In this document: positions 21,909 through 35,640 of the stretch, piece after piece
How positions within the stretch are numbered: position 1 is the first letter of the stretch
How the letters are laid out: the number at the start of each line of letters is the position of its first letter
From: Ecdyonurus torrentis
Taxonomy: Eukaryota > Arthropoda > Insecta > Ephemeroptera > Heptageniidae
Direction: 5' to 3'
Assembly (NCBI GenBank): GCA_949318235.1
Contig: OX439136.1
Coordinates: 8,538,170 to 8,602,169 of the forward strand
Length of the DNA: 64,000 nt
Notes under the pieces: model-generated
The model's input: only the letters and a program-made list of their open reading frames with translations
Told to the model about the DNA's origin: nothing
Databases searched by the model: none
Translations under genes and position numbers: made by a program

Positions 21909-24156
21909 TTTGCCATTTTGAATTTTACTACTGTGTATATCCAATTTACTGATGAGAAAATGTTAATGTATATCTACAGCATCAAGCATCAGATGTCCAT
22001 GTTCTTAAAGATATTGGACATGAAACTCTAAAAGAAAGATTCTGCTTTTAAGATTAGGGGAAAAAGAAATCTTTGCAATCTGAAGATTGATTCATAAAAA
22101 TAGTAATTTATTGTTTTAGTTTTGCATCATTGCTATTATTTGATTGAATATAATATTTATCAGAGCTGTTTAATTTAATTTATTTCAAATTAAATATGTT
22201 CTTTTTAGAATTATTTTATTAATTACTTTTAAATAAAATAGTTCGATTATAAACTGATATTAAACATAATATTTAATTTTGTTAGGGGAAGAAACCCCCC
22301 TAATATTTTGATGGATAAAATACAATAATAACATATAAACCTTTTATCAATTTCAAATTGTTGCAAGTAAATAAATTAATATTTCTACAATTTCACAGAT
22401 AAAGAAATTATGTAATTTTTGTTACACTAGCATAAATTTTACTATTTTGTAACTGCACAAATAATTATGCGAAACTTATATGCTGTGCAGCATCACTATA
22501 TTATATTATTATTGTTAAAATTAGGCTATATTATAAAAAAATAATAAATGTAATCTAAAATAATTATTTTGTATTTATTTTAGTTCATATCATACGTTGA
22601 TATAATACATAAAAATGGTAGTAATAGTAATGATAAATAAGTATTATGAAATCAGGTTTAAAGTACGTTAAATTGAATTTAAAAATAAAATATATTAAGC
22701 AAATAACAGGAATTACTGCATTGACATTAAAAACAATAGCAGTACTGCACAACAAGTTTTAGAGGTGAAATAAAATAAATTTACAATACTCACCATTAAT
22801 TACCATTAAAAATAAAAAGATTTTGTTAGAAATAATTAGTATGAGTAAAATTTATGTAATAAATTTTGTTTATAGTAAAATAATTGGTCTATTATTTATA
22901 AAAAAAAACTAACAATAATTCAATAAGAACTATTCTATTCATATATGGTAAAAAAAGTAAAAATGATTCAAAGAGGTATTAAATCAGACAGCAAAGAGAA
23001 TCATTTGTTATCTCTTATATGAATACACATTAAATAGTGTAAAGTGTATGCGTATATGAAGTAGAGATGATAATTCAAACTTGAACTAACAATATGACAT
23101 AGTGACATTTAATACGAACTTGAAAATATGTTTTATGTCCACGAAATGCCATTTTTTTTTGTGCTGACCCATCTCAACTTAACAGGGAAGAGAGAGAAGT
23201 AGAGATTGCGTGAGTGCGTGTGAGACTGAGAGAGAGAGAGAGAGAGGGAGAGATGGGGTGAATGTGTATGAGAAATGGAGAGATAGAAAGTAAAGGGAGA
23301 GAGAGAGAGAAGAGAGTGTGTAAAAAAAATCTCTTCCTAGTTCTGCTTACATGTCAAGTTTTTTATAATTTGAATGTCACTAGCTTTATTTTTTTGTTTA
23401 CATTCTGATATAATATGGTCTAAAATTTTATATAAAATAATAGAATATTGAATCTTATTGTATGGAGCGTGTATTTGAGTAGTTGTACCTAATTCATCTC
23501 CCTCTGTATATATATGTAACTTGCTATACGTAAAATATGAAAAATATTACATTTATCTTATAGTAAATTTTAACAATGCGCACGTTCAAAAATAATAGAA
23601 TTTCTCTCTTATTGTTATAAAGTACGTGTCTTAGCTTATTAAAATATGAATGATATGTTTAAAATATAACTTTTTATTAATTACGCCAAAAAAAAAAAAA
23701 AAAAAAAAACTATTGAGAAATAAAAGCATAGATTAAAGTATGACACTTTTTCCGTTTATAGGCTAAATAATAAAGTCATTGCAGATTTTTATCTATTCTG
23801 TTATTGATATCAAATTTTATACTGTTGAAAACTTTTGTTGGTGCCAATTTTAAATATTGGTGCCAAATATGCTTCATAAAAATTTTAGGCTATGACGATT
23901 GATATACGGGTGGAAAATGTGACAAAATGAATGTTGAACTTATGGTTCTAAAATGCAAAATTACAAAATGACAACCTTAAAATTTTTTAAATAATAATAA
24001 CGTTCCTGTTGGTGCTAAATATCCTGCCTCCTTCCCCCTCCAAAATAATAATAGTAATAATTAAAAATAATAATAAGTCCCGTTGCTAATCACTTTCTTG
24101 ATCAGAATGATCAACAATTACTGAACCTCTGAACTCTCTACTGAAAAACAGACTCT

Positions 24157-24499
24157 TTTAGCCATATACCACATAAAACAACATGTGCTTTTTAATGAAT
24201 AAACATGAAATGGGATCTTCAAAACTGATGACAATTTTTACCAGAAAGCTAATGTAACTCCACGAGAGAGCTTAAAAATACTGTCAAGTATGCAATTTGC
24301 GTGACTATTCATGTTTCTGACGTCAGAAACATGCAAAAATTAGTAAAAAAAAGTTGTGCAGGTTGCATAAATAGAAAATTTCTGATCAATACTACGGAGC
24401 TACAGTTGGGTTTTGAGACAAACTAAAGTTATTTATGTAAGGCCCATCAATTGTTTTGTGTTATAAATGCTTATGTTTTCTTCTGGCCTATTCCTCTAA
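24157..24499 (+). mobile_element. MITE family B, copy B1
   Basis: Family B is an element of about 340 bp with ends TTAAAGCCATAGACCACATA and TCTGGTCTATTCCTTTAA. The shared terminal repeat is AAAGxxATAGACCA and TTAA lies at both outer edges. B1 has decayed termini (TTTTAGCCATATACC and CCTATTCCTCTAA) but an intact body: AACAACATGTGCTTTTTAAT, CCACGAGAGAGC, TATGCAATTTGCGTGA, the palindrome TTTCTGACGTCAGAAAC, GGTTGCATAAAT, GCTACAGTTGGGTTTTGAGA and ATGCTTATGTTTTC. No open frame. Confidence 0.87.
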
Positions 24500-25247
24500 T
24501 TCATAAGATTCGTTAAACAAAAATCAATATTAATGCTACGTCAATGCAGTAATATTTATATATAACATAATTTATACTATATTGCAAAGTGATTCTACAA
24601 CATAGCATAATAATTAGGATGTTCAGCATATTTACCTGCGTTATTACAAAATAGCAATATGTGTGCTGTATAATAAATATAGTAATTATATTAATTATCA
24701 ATCCAGCATAAAACACGTAATTTATTTATTTCCATGAAAAAAGGTGAAAGAAGAGATTTTAAGTATTTTATTATTTGAACTGTAGTTTCAGTAACAGATT
24801 AATCTATATAATCCAACATAAAGAGCAATGAATGTGAACTGCATCACTGAATATCCACCTTTATAACATTGATTTATTTTTTATCTTTCATAATATAAGC
24901 CTGTACTGTGTAACCTTTACTGTATGCTATGTTTAAGGCAAGATTTAATTTAATAACGTAAATGAAAAAAAAAAAAAAAAAAAAAAAAAATGAATGCAAC
25001 TTAATTTGATTAGAGATTCGATTTCTACATCTCTTTTTTATTAAAAAAAAAAAAAAAAAAAAATGGATGCAATTAAATTTGATCAGAGATTCGATTTCTA
25101 CATCAATTTTTTATTACACGCTTTTTTTTTTTTTTTTTTTTTGCTATATGATTATTGATTAACATAAAAATATATCCTTCTTGCCTTAAAGCATTACAAC
25201 AATACAAAACAAATGCAATCAATAATTATAAAAAAATGTTATTAACG

Positions 25248-25278
<31 letters not shown>
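24500..25278. other. AT-rich non-coding stretch with poly-A duplication
   Basis: No gene is recognisable. Two copies of ATGxATGCAA(C/T)TxAATTTGAT and GAGATTCGATTTCTACATC lie in tandem at about 24991-25040 and 25064-25110, each preceded by a poly-A tract (24966-24990 and 25044-25063). This is a local duplication. A family P-like segment covers about 24530-24700 (CATAATTTATACTATATTGC, AACATAGCATAATAATTAGG). A short CT run is at 25253-25278. Confidence 0.55.
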
Positions 25279-25403
25279 AAATTCAACTCATTCTCCAAAG
25301 AAAATAGCTTGAAACCACGTTTTTCTTATACAGAACAATGATTTTCATTGCTGCGTTATGGCGTCGAAGCTCATTCAATATGACGTCATGCGTATACACC
25401 CTA

Positions 25404-25406
<3 letters not shown>
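25279..25406 (-). mobile_element. MITE family A, copy A5 (end fragment between two microsatellites)
   Basis: Only the outer part is present: TCTCCAAAGAAAATAGCTTG, AACCACGTTTTTCTTA, TGGCGTCGAAGC, AATATGACGTCATGCG and TACACCCTATA. The truncated side abuts a CT array (25253-25278). The intact terminal repeat abuts a TA array (25407 on). TGACGTCA is at 25381-25388. Confidence 0.78.
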
Positions 25407-26704
<1,298 letters not shown>

Positions 26705-26711
<7 letters not shown>

Positions 26712-27529
26712 TTTCTATAGTTAAGATATTTAGGTATTAAGTATCAAAGAAGTTGGAAAGACAATAAAAAAAAAAAAAGAAAAAAAAAAGTTTATTAACT
26801 TTGTTAAAAATTTTCGAACTATGTCACTGAATTTTTAACATAAAATACCTCAAATTTAATTTATACAACTTTTACGTCTTTTAACTTTTATAATATCTTT
26901 AATTACGTATAATGAATTTTATAGCTTGTAATTTTCATTAAAAGCATTACATTTACATGTAATATAATTTAAATTATTGCATCGTGTGAACTAGACTTGA
27001 AGTAATTAAAAATATATATTTGTAAGATACACTTTGCAAAATCCCATTATTGGTAATGTATAAATTCTTTCGTACAACTAAAAGTAATGGATAAATTCAA
27101 AATCCTTTATGTATCTATCGGGAAAGACGATTTATGATCTTAAGTTTTCTTAATTTAATTTGGCGAGATTTTATTGTTATACATATATCAAACGCTATTT
27201 ATTTTTACAAGGAAAATTCAACACTTTCAGGACTGTTAATTTTCAAATTAAAGATTTGTCAAGTTTCTTAATTATTTATTTTATTTTATAATATAGTATA
27301 GTAACTGATTTTATATTCATATTTTATTGTTGAATTGTTCAAAAAAAAAAAAAAAAAAAAATGTTGTGGGTTTATAAAAGTAAATGTCATACAATCTCTG
27401 TTAGGCTCTTTATTTATAAATTTGATTTTGTTTGTTCCCTCAATAAAGTTTTGTAATTTTTGGAAACACGTACTTATTAATTTCATAGAAAACTCCCCAT
27501 GTAAAAAATGCCATATTTTTTTTAAGTAT
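26705..27529. other. AT-rich non-coding stretch
   Basis: I see nothing here beyond homopolymer runs (A-rich 26765-26790, poly-A 27342-27361). The two opposite 60-70-codon frames at 27286-27565 are AT-driven and overlap each other on the homopolymer. Confidence 0.45.
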
Positions 27530-28030
27530 TGTGGAAATAACGATTATGACGTCACAAGCTTATAGGATCACATATGAAATTAACATCAATGTTCGTTACA
27601 AACCTACAAATGTATTCAGTCCGGATACTTGTGACGTCACTTACGTTTATAGCCTGAGAATTTAAATTAGAAAATAAAGACTACAAAATTTTAGGACGCA
27701 ATTTTATTGCATATTAAAAAAGAGAACACTGTCCTGAAGCGATAAATACGCGATTTTCTAACTTTTGAGTTCATTCAATTTTTAAAAATCGCGATATGAC
27801 GATACAAGCTGCATATGTTTTTATGCCCATAAGCATAAGTTGCCACCCGTGACGTAATTTTTTGTTTAAAAAAATAATTGAAAATAGTAAAATAATGAAC
27901 TGAAAAATTAGATATTTATATATATCAATCGATGCAGGGCAATGACCTCTTTTAGAATAGGAAATCAAATTATTCCCTGAAATTAATTTTGTGTATTCTT
28001 TTTTATTCTTATTAGTGACGTCAAAACCGT
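27530..28030. mobile_element. Family R sequences (GTTATGACGTCACAAGC)
   Basis: Related segments occur three or four times: AACGATTATGACGTCACAAGC (27540), TTGTGACGTCACTTACG (27630), TCGCGATATGACGATACAAGC (27786) and AGTGACGTCAAAACCGTTAA (28014). The same words recur at 37.85-37.99, 38.36, 45.04 and 45.87 kb. They look like decayed ends of a MITE whose termini contain TGACGTCA. A full element cannot be delimited. The 65-codon minus-strand frame over 27771-27968 lies in this repeat and is not taken as coding. Confidence 0.45.
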
Positions 28031-28204
28031 TAAATTTTCAATGCATAAAACAGTGCACATTTGTGTAGAAACTTCACAAAACTTTTTTTTTTTTTTTTTT
28101 AGTGTAGGCTCTTTAGTTCTAGTATACAAGGGATATCAGATAATTCAATAAAAAGCAGCAAAAATATCGAAAGAAATCAAACAAATTAAAATAAAAAATA
28201 CGAA

Positions 28205-28420
28205 AATTGTAACAGAAAATGCCCATAAATTTACGCTATTTTCATAGCTATTTTGAGCATTCTAGAGTAGGTAGGGGGTCCACAAAAGTAAGACAACCTT
28301 TTTGTAAAAAGATACACAGTTTTGTCATCCTGAGAGTAGCAAAAAAACGTGGTTTAAATTTAAGTCAATGAAATAATTTTTAAAAAAGGTCTGGGACTAA
28401 AGAGGGTGGTACACAAAACT
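28205..28420 (-). repeat. Family Q repeat, copy Q1
   Basis: Read on the minus strand it shares with 34.7-34.9 kb the ordered blocks AACCACGTTTTT, CTCTCAGxATGACAAAA, TGxCTTxCTTTTGTGGAC and CCCTA-CCACTxTAGA. The two copies are diverged. No terminal repeats or coding frame are visible, so the type of element is unknown. Confidence 0.6.
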
Positions 28421-28455
28421 ACGATTTTATTATACATTTCAAGAAAAGATCAGAT

Positions 28456-28798
28456 TAATTTACATAGACCAGAGAAAAACATAAGCAATTATATCACAAA
28501 ACACTTGATGGGACTTACATAAATAACTTTAGTTTGTCTCAAAACCCAACTGTAGCTCCATAGCAGTGATCAGAAATTTTGATTTATGCAACCCGCACAA
28601 CATTTTCATACTAATTATTGTATGTTTCTGACGTCAGAAACACACGTCAGACGCACATTGGATACTTTACAGAATTTTCACGCTCTCTCGTGGGGCTAAA
28701 TTAACATTCTGGTTAAAATTGTCAACAATTTTGAAGTTCCCATTTCGTGTTTATTCATTAAAAAGCACATGTTGTTTAATGTGATCTATGGCTTTAAC
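28456..28798 (-). mobile_element. MITE family B, copy B2
   Basis: A reversed full-length family B copy from TTTACATAGACCAGAGAAAA to GTGATCTATGGCTTTAA. The central palindrome TTTCTGACGTCAGAAAC is at about 28625-28640, with a small local duplication (ACACGTCAGACGCACATTGG) beside it not seen in sister copies. Confidence 0.87.
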
Positions 28799-29979
28799 AC
28801 GTTAAATTATATAGACATTGCCTTATGTGAATCTTAAATATTATTTCAGATTTTTTCCCTTTAATTTTTGATCCTTATTAAAATTTTTTAATAGCAATAA
28901 AAAAGTGTGAGTAGCTAGTTTTAAAATTACGTGGAATATTTTATTACTTTTACACAAATATTTGTCAATTAAATTTTACGAAAAACATTTTTGTTAAGCA
29001 TGGAGGTGGGTAAAAAAGATATATTTACAAGAAATTATATATTAAATTCCACAGTTATTTACGAAGACTAAAAATAAAAGTTTTAATTTTGCAATATTCA
29101 TTAATTATCTGTAATTTTATTTTTAAATAGCAACAATAAATAAACCTTATATAACACTAAATGGGTTTGTAGAAAAAAATATTTCATTATTTACATATTA
29201 CTATTGTTAAACAAAGTTATAAAAAAGTGAATTATTATTGTTACTATGATACCTTGTTTGCTATAAGAAAAAAGGTAATAACAATAAAAAAGTAGCGTAC
29301 TTCTTTCTTTATTTCTTTTCTTATAATACCTGTATGTAATAAAAAAACATGTGACATTACAATTTTTATAAAATACATAGTTTTTTATTCTGTTTTTTGT
29401 ATTTTTTTTATTATATAAATATTATTTTCATATATCTCTTATAAACAAAGTGTGTTTACTTTATAAGTATTTTGTAAAAGTTACGAAATTTTATATTTTA
29501 AAATGTCTTTTCAAAAAAATGTTACTATATTTTATAGTAATATTTGGAATTAATGTGTTTTTTATTGAAATACTTTATTAAAAGAAAAAAAAATTATTTG
29601 TTCAACAGTTATATGAAAAAAGTTGCTTCAACTATTTAACTAGACTGTTGAAAAGAATTTTTTTTTTTAATTTTGTTTAGTTAAGTGTTTACTCAAATGA
29701 ACATCTTTATAGTTCTGTATGGGCGTTACCCCTCCCCCCTTTTTGTGGTTGTTGGAATTATTTATTGACTCTAAGCACGTAAAAGTACATATCCCTTATT
29801 TAAATTTGACTTGTCTCGTTGCAGTTGTTGCTTTTTCTTTTTTTTTCTTTTTTTTTTAGTTTTTTTTAACGCTTACTTGTTAGCAATGGTGAGAGTGAGA
29901 AGGATAGGAAATTATATTGGAAGCTGCAAGTTTGTACCATACGTAGCCTATGTTGACTGGTGTGCTACGCTGGTAGAGA

Positions 29980-30030
<51 letters not shown>

Positions 30031-30822
30031 TTTATTTGATTTACATATAAATTTGAAGTTTATTAAAAGATCAAATACGTTGGTGCATAGTAGAAAAAAA
30101 AAGCAATTCATTTTTTTTTCTTTAATTTTAAATATTTTAACCTCATAATAAAAATATAAGAATTATGAAAGAATGAAACGATAAATCAGTTTAATTGAAA
30201 ACTTTGCGGCTTCAATAAAAGTATTGTTATTCTTTGACAACAATTGAAAGTGGTTTTTAAAAATAAAAAGAAAAGAAAAGAAAAAAAAAAAAAATCTTGC
30301 GTCTACTGTTTGATGAATCGAGACAAAACATAAAACCTGTAAATCCTGATTTTATAATGTCGCAAAATTCAATGTTGTAATATATGATTTTCGACTTTAT
30401 GTATTTTATTGATTTTTTTTTTATCCTAAAGTTACTAAATATGGTATGTCGGCTATAAACTTGACCTAAACTAACCTACCTCAATATATAAGATAAGGTT
30501 CAGTTTTATATAAAATATGATAAAATCTTAGACTTTATTGATATGTATATTACGATAAAGGTTGTTGCTATTGTTTTGATTTTTGTAAATATTCTCTTTT
30601 TTTTTAAAGTGTGTGTGTGTGCAAATGTTCTTACAAAGAAACGAGAAAGTCAGAATTGTTGAGTTTGGAATAGAAATTCTTAAAAATAACTTAATAATGC
30701 CAATTTGACTTTATAAGAAACTTAATTCTTGCATTTCCATATAAGTTGCTGGATGTTTGTAAATAGATTAATTTATATTTTCGATATTTTTTTACTAACT
30801 TATTTACTCATTCATTAATTAC

Positions 30823-30826
<4 letters not shown>

Positions 30827-30917
<91 letters not shown>
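30827..30917. repeat. (TA)n microsatellite
   Basis: About 90 bases of TA. Confidence 0.96.
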
Positions 30918-30921
<4 letters not shown>

Positions 30922-31333
30922 CCTCTTAGTAATACACAAAGTTTAAAAATACTTTACAGAGGGAAAACAAATTACACGCAGCTTGGTTTGTTTACAGTTT
31001 ACATGTTACATGAGATATACTGACATTTTGACTAGGGGTTTAAATTAGCACGTCAATTAAGATTAGGTATATTATGTAAATTAAGTTAGCTAGCTGGAAA
31101 ATTAGGTAAATTAAAAAAAAAAGAAAAAAAAAAAAAAGAAGAATAATGGTGAGAGATTTAAAGTATAAATTTTACCACTGTTATGTTTTTTTTTTTTTTT
31201 TTTTTTAATATATTTAATTAAATATGACAGTTTTTGGTTGTAAACAATTTAATTATCATATTAATTAATCTCGTCAACATAATTAAAAGAAGTGACCGCT
31301 GTTTTGTAGTGACATTTTTATATCTACCCACTT

Positions 31334-31440
<107 letters not shown>

Positions 31441-32409
31441 CTCTCTCTGGTTTAATTAGTCAGTGTTCAGATTTCATTAACTTTTCTCCTGACACTAACA
31501 GTTACAACTTAACTACACAGACACAGTACACTGTAAAATACGGTTAAAGTTGTGTTGCCTTTAATGTAAAAAAAAAACTATAAGTTTATATTTTTTAATT
31601 TTCTTTTTCACGTTACTTCTTTATTTAAATATTTTTAATATGGCTAAATTGTAAATAACTTATTGTGTAATAATATCGCCACTTCATGTGTAAATGTGTA
31701 TTTTTTTTTAATGTGTGCAGGTGTGTACTATTTATGTTGCTTTTGCTAAATAAATTATATTCATAATTCATAATACTTGGAATAGTGTCTGGTCTTTTTA
31801 CTAAATAAATAAAGAATTTAAATTAGTAATAACAATTTGTCAAAATATTGCCTTAAAATTTATTCCAACTACCGATGTTACTATGAGCTGCTTGGGTCAA
31901 TTAAATTTCATGTCGCTTATTATGTATCATTGTGATTTTAGCATTATATCCTCGTTTAACTATGAGAACTAATATTAAAAAAAAAAAATTGAAATGTAGT
32001 ATTCCTTAAGTATTAATATTAACAGCTTCTTACTCGACAAAATTTCTCTTGATAATTTTTATGAGTAAAATAATAAAGAAAAGGTGTGATGATTATAATT
32101 ATGACCTTTTTATTTATGTTTAAAATTTTGTTAAGACATTGTTTAAAGGAATGGTCCTGCAATGCTCAAGAATAAAAAATATTTAGATTCTTTTATATTA
32201 CTTTTCCAAGCATCTGAATGGTGATACACATCATACCCCTGGTAACAAGCAATACATAGGGAACATTATTTAGAATATTCAATACTGTATAATTATCCAC
32301 AATACTTGAAATATACATGGTATTGATTTTGCATAAATAAACAAAACAGATTGTAAAATAATGAGAATTGAAAAAAAGAAGGAAAAAAAAAAAACGAAAA
32401 AAAAACGAA

Positions 32410-32674
32410 AATTTTACGAATGTAAATGTGGCCCCACAAAAGAGCTTGAAAAAAATGTAAAGTATGCAATTTGCGTGAATATTTTTGTTTATGACGTCAG
32501 AAACAGGCAAAAACTAGTATGAAAATGTTGTGCGGGTTGCATAAATTGACATTTTCTGATCACTGCTACGGCGCTACAGTTGGGTTTTGAGACTAACTAA
32601 TGTTATTTATGTAAGTCCCATCAAGTGTTTTGTGATGTAAATGCTTATGTTTTCATGTTTTCTATGCCTATAAG
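32410..32674 (+). mobile_element. MITE family B, copy B3 (5' part missing)
   Basis: It begins inside the body at ATTTTACGAATGTAAATG and continues collinearly through GTGGCCCCACAAAAGAGC, TATGCAATTTGCGTGAAT, TTATGACGTCAGAAAC, GTGCGGGTTGCATAAAT, GCGCTACAGTTGGGTTTTG and ATGCTTATGTTTTC to TCTATGCCTATAAG. The first 80 or so bases of the family are replaced by an A-rich tract. Confidence 0.82.
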
Positions 32675-33039
32675 ATATAGAATTTTATTATGTTCCATGT
32701 CTTAACAGAGTAGAACAAGTCATAATACACAATAACAAAACAATAATATTCAATATTATGACAGTAATTAAAATATATAGTATTATATCATTCATTTAAT
32801 CAATTACGGACATAAAATACATAAAACGGTCGGTAAATTAGCAGTATTTCACATTGTTTAAGGATTAACAATCTGAAACACTGTAAAACATATTCTCAAG
32901 CTAGTAATTTTGAACAGATTGTTGAAAAGATGAATATGTATTGCATTGTTTAACATATTTGGGAAGTGCGTTATATAAAAGAGGATAGAATGTACGATAG
33001 AAAGTTATGTTATAAAAAAGAATTAAAATATCTGAAATG
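32675..33039. other. AT-rich non-coding stretch
   Basis: I see nothing recognisable here. Confidence 0.5.
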
Positions 33040-33460
33040 AGGAAGGTGAATTTTTTTAACCCCCACTTTTTATGACATTTTTGAAAAGAGCGTTAAAAGA
33101 TTTTGAGGCGATATTTTTTCTTAGAACGATTGGAGCATGGGAGGTATTTTTAATTAATTTTTGAAAATCGACCTAAAAAGCCTGTGACGTCATCAATCGG
33201 GCATTTATTTCTGAAAGTATTGACCGTAAAACGTTCAGTATCCAGTTTTTTAAATTATTGAGGACGAGCTGATTTTACTAAACTGGTTTCTGAACCATCA
33301 ACGATTAGTAGTTGCCGAGAAAAAAGTGGACTGGTGACGTCACAGGCTTTCTAGGCCGATTTTCAAAAATTAATTAAAAATACTTCGCATGCTCCAATTG
33401 TCCTAAGAAAAAATAACGCCTCAAAATTTTTTAAAGCTCTTTCCGAAAATATCATAAACT

Positions 33461-33499
<39 letters not shown>

Positions 33500-33512
33500 A
33501 TTCACCTTCCTT
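33040..33512. mobile_element. Foldback MITE G
   Basis: A 470-bp element with inverted arms of about 160-180 bases: AGGAAGGTGAATT at the left and AATTCACCTTCCT at the right. Inside, TTTTGAGGCGATATTTTTTC mirrors GAAAAAATAACGCCTCAAAA, and AAGCCTGTGACGTCATC mirrors GGTGACGTCACAGGCTTT. Each arm carries TGACGTCA (33185-33192 and 33335-33342). A poly-A of about 33 bases sits inside the right arm only (33463-33496) and must be later expansion. No reading frame. Confidence 0.88.
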
Positions 33513-34216
33513 ATTGTAGATTAACACTAGCAATTATATTTGATTAAAACGTTTTCAATATTTGAATGAAAAGAATGCAAATTTGTCTAACAAATGTATA
33601 TATACTTCAACTTCCTTTTCCTATTAACACAAAGTATACATAACATTTTATTTACTTCATTTATTTTTTAACGCACACACTTTGTATTAAAATTTAATTT
33701 ATTATATTGTATAAATGTAAATAGACTTACTCGTTTAATTCTCTCTGTGTGTAATAACATTATTTTAATCTTCTTTAATTTTAATATATATTTTTTTTTA
33801 CTAAATTTAATTTTCTTTTTACGTTTTATAACTTACAACAGCAAAATGTTATTATATTCTTTATTTATTTACGCATATGTATACGTTGATATTTACCCTT
33901 ATACATACACTAGCAGAGAATATTTCATGATCTTTAAATACACAATTTTATCTTGTTTTTCTTTGAACAAAGCTAAAAGTAGGTGAATATACCATTTTAG
34001 TGTAAAGATATAATATATTTTATTTTTATATTATTACTCATTGTAGAAAATTGTAATTACAAAAGCTGCTTATTCAAGTTTGTAGTTGTAAAATGATAAT
34101 TTCATGAAAAAATAAAATGTATATTATTCAAAACAAACAGACAGGATAAAATTTAGTATTTTAAAAAATTTCAGTTAAAATAATAATAAATTATAAAAAT
34201 CGTTCTGTTGAGCTGG

Positions 34217-34315
<99 letters not shown>

Positions 34316-34407
34316 ATATATAAATATTTGAAAATATTTATCTTGCACTTTAACACCATCTGAAACGAATCATATAAATGCAAATAAAGCCAAACAGTTA
34401 AAAGGAA
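33513..34407. other. AT-rich non-coding stretch with a (TA)n array
   Basis: No gene is recognisable. A TA array lies at 34221-34313. The 79-codon plus-strand frame at 33747-33986 is AT-driven (rich in F, I, Y, N), without homology I recognise. Confidence 0.5.
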
Positions 34408-34479
34408 GTCAGCGGCCGGAATCGAACCGACAACCTTTGGATTTGCGCTCCACTGCTCTGACCATTGAGCTACGCGGCC
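34408..34479 (-). tRNA. tRNA-like sequence, probably a pseudogene or SINE head
   Basis: Read on the minus strand it folds as a 72-position cloverleaf. The D arm is GCTC-AATGGTCA-GAGC, the T arm GTCGG-TTCGATT-CCGGC, and the acceptor GGCCGCG against CGCTGAC has two mismatches. In the anticodon stem GTGGA against TCCAA has one mismatch. The anticodon triplet would be GCA (cysteine), but position 33 is C instead of the invariant T. Boxes A (TAGCTCAATGG) and B (GGTTCGATTCC) of the internal Pol III promoter are intact. The mismatches and the missing U33 argue against a working tRNA. The overlapping frame with AQWSEQWSANPKVVGSIPAA is the usual translation of tRNA-like DNA. Confidence 0.55.
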
Positions 34480-34982
34480 AACCAATTCAACCATGATTCT
34501 CTACTTGCATTTACACAATTCTATGACGACAAACTGTCGCCTATTCGCTGCCCGAGAGGCACCTGTTTTTTTCAAACCAGCCTCTCTTTAAACAGCTGGT
34601 CCCCTCTCGCGAGGGGAAATTTACCCCCCCATCCCATCCCATCCCATCCTCTTCAGTCCTCGACTTTTTTTTAAAAAATTATTTAACTTTCGTAACTTTT
34701 AACCACGTTTTTGTGCGGCTCTCAGAATGACAAAAATATGCTCCTTCTGTCAAATTCGTTTTCTTGCTTTTGTGGACTCCCTATACCCACTTTAGACCCC
34801 CTACCACTCAAAATAGCGTTAAAAATCGCGTAAATTCAGGGGTATTTTCTGGTTCAATTTTCGTAGTTTTATCTCAATTTTTTTTATTTTTTTTTTTTTA
34901 TTTTGCTATGTTTTTATTGAATTATCTGATGTCCAATGTATTGTATACTGGGACTGAAGAGGCTTTATATTATTTGCTTTAT
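34480..34982. other. Non-coding stretch beside the tRNA-like element
   Basis: It holds CCCCTCTCGCGAGGGG (a short palindrome at about 34602-34617), a (CCCAT)n run of four units at about 34627-34648, and family Q copy Q2 (listed separately). No gene is recognisable; the two plus-strand frames here (69 and 85 codons) match nothing I know. Confidence 0.5.
34675..34880 (+). repeat. Family Q repeat, copy Q2
   Basis: The plus-strand counterpart of the 28.2 kb segment: TTTTTTAAAAAATTATT, AACCACGTTTTTGTGC, CTCTCAGAATGACAAAAAT, CTTGCTTTTGTGGACTCCC, then TTTTCGTAGTTTTATC corresponding to the reversed AAAACTACGATTTTATT at 28418. Confidence 0.6.
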
Positions 34983-35283
34983 ATAGATTGTATGCGCTTC
35001 GACGCCATACTGGAGCAATGAGTAACATTTCTCAGTACAGGACAAACGTGGTTTTCAGCTATTTTCTTTGAGAAATCAGCTAATTTATTATTATTATTCT
35101 CACATACTTTAGAATATACTATATAACAAACAGCATGTTTGTGATGTTAACATCATCAACGCTCTCAAAAATATTGCTAAGTATTTTTAAACTTGCAAGA
35201 TGTGTCATTTTACTATAATGGGCCATGTAATTTAGTGATCAAGTATGGCGTCGACTTTAACATGTATACGCACACACCCTATA
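34983..35283 (+). mobile_element. MITE family A, copy A6
   Basis: A collinear family A copy with a deletion near its left end. TATAGATTGTATGCGCTTCG is followed directly by ACGCCATACTGGAGCAATG, so the usual TGACGTCATATTTAATG is missing. The right end GGCGTCGACTTTAACATG and ACGCACACACCCTATA is intact. Confidence 0.83.
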
Positions 35284-35640
35284 AGAAGTATTTTTTTATG
35301 TATGTTTGACAAATCAAAGCTAACATGGTGAATAATCAAATACATTAAGCCAATGGTGGACGTTTACTTTTTTTTATTATTATTGTTTACTCAACAATAC
35401 TCTGCTAAAATTTCTATTGTTCCAAAAAATTATGTTTCATTTGGTTAAACTTACGTTATAAATTTTTGTTCTCACAAACAAGTTAAATATTTCAGCCAAG
35501 AATGAACATGTTTTTAATGGACATTTTTATCTATAGAGATCGTTAGTTAAGGTAATTAAAACAATTCACCGTATGAAAATAGAAACAAGTATTTCAATTT
35601 TTAATAATTGAAATTAAAAGCAAAAACCGTAAAATTAGGA
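35284..35640. other. AT-rich non-coding stretch
   Basis: I see nothing recognisable here. Confidence 0.45.

Larger units (their letters stand above)
20319..24156. other. AT-rich non-coding stretch with several arrays
   Basis: No gene is recognisable. It holds GA 21009-21046, TA 21327-21404, a poly-T of about 38 bases followed by (TAC)6 at 21853-21908, poly-A 21488-21508 and 23689-23710, an irregular GA-rich block 23188-23315, and a family P-like segment at about 22425-22510 (ATAATTATGCGAAAC, TGCTGTGCAGCA). Confidence 0.5.

Noticed and set aside
27771..27968. 65-codon minus-strand frame (RHGWQLMLMGIKTYAACIV)
   Set aside because: It lies within family R repeat sequence (ATCGCGATATGACGATACAAG), so it is more likely transposon DNA.
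34171..34494. 107-codon frame with AQWSEQWSANPKVVGSIPAA
   Set aside because: This is the standard appearance of tRNA-like DNA when translated, followed by a TA array.
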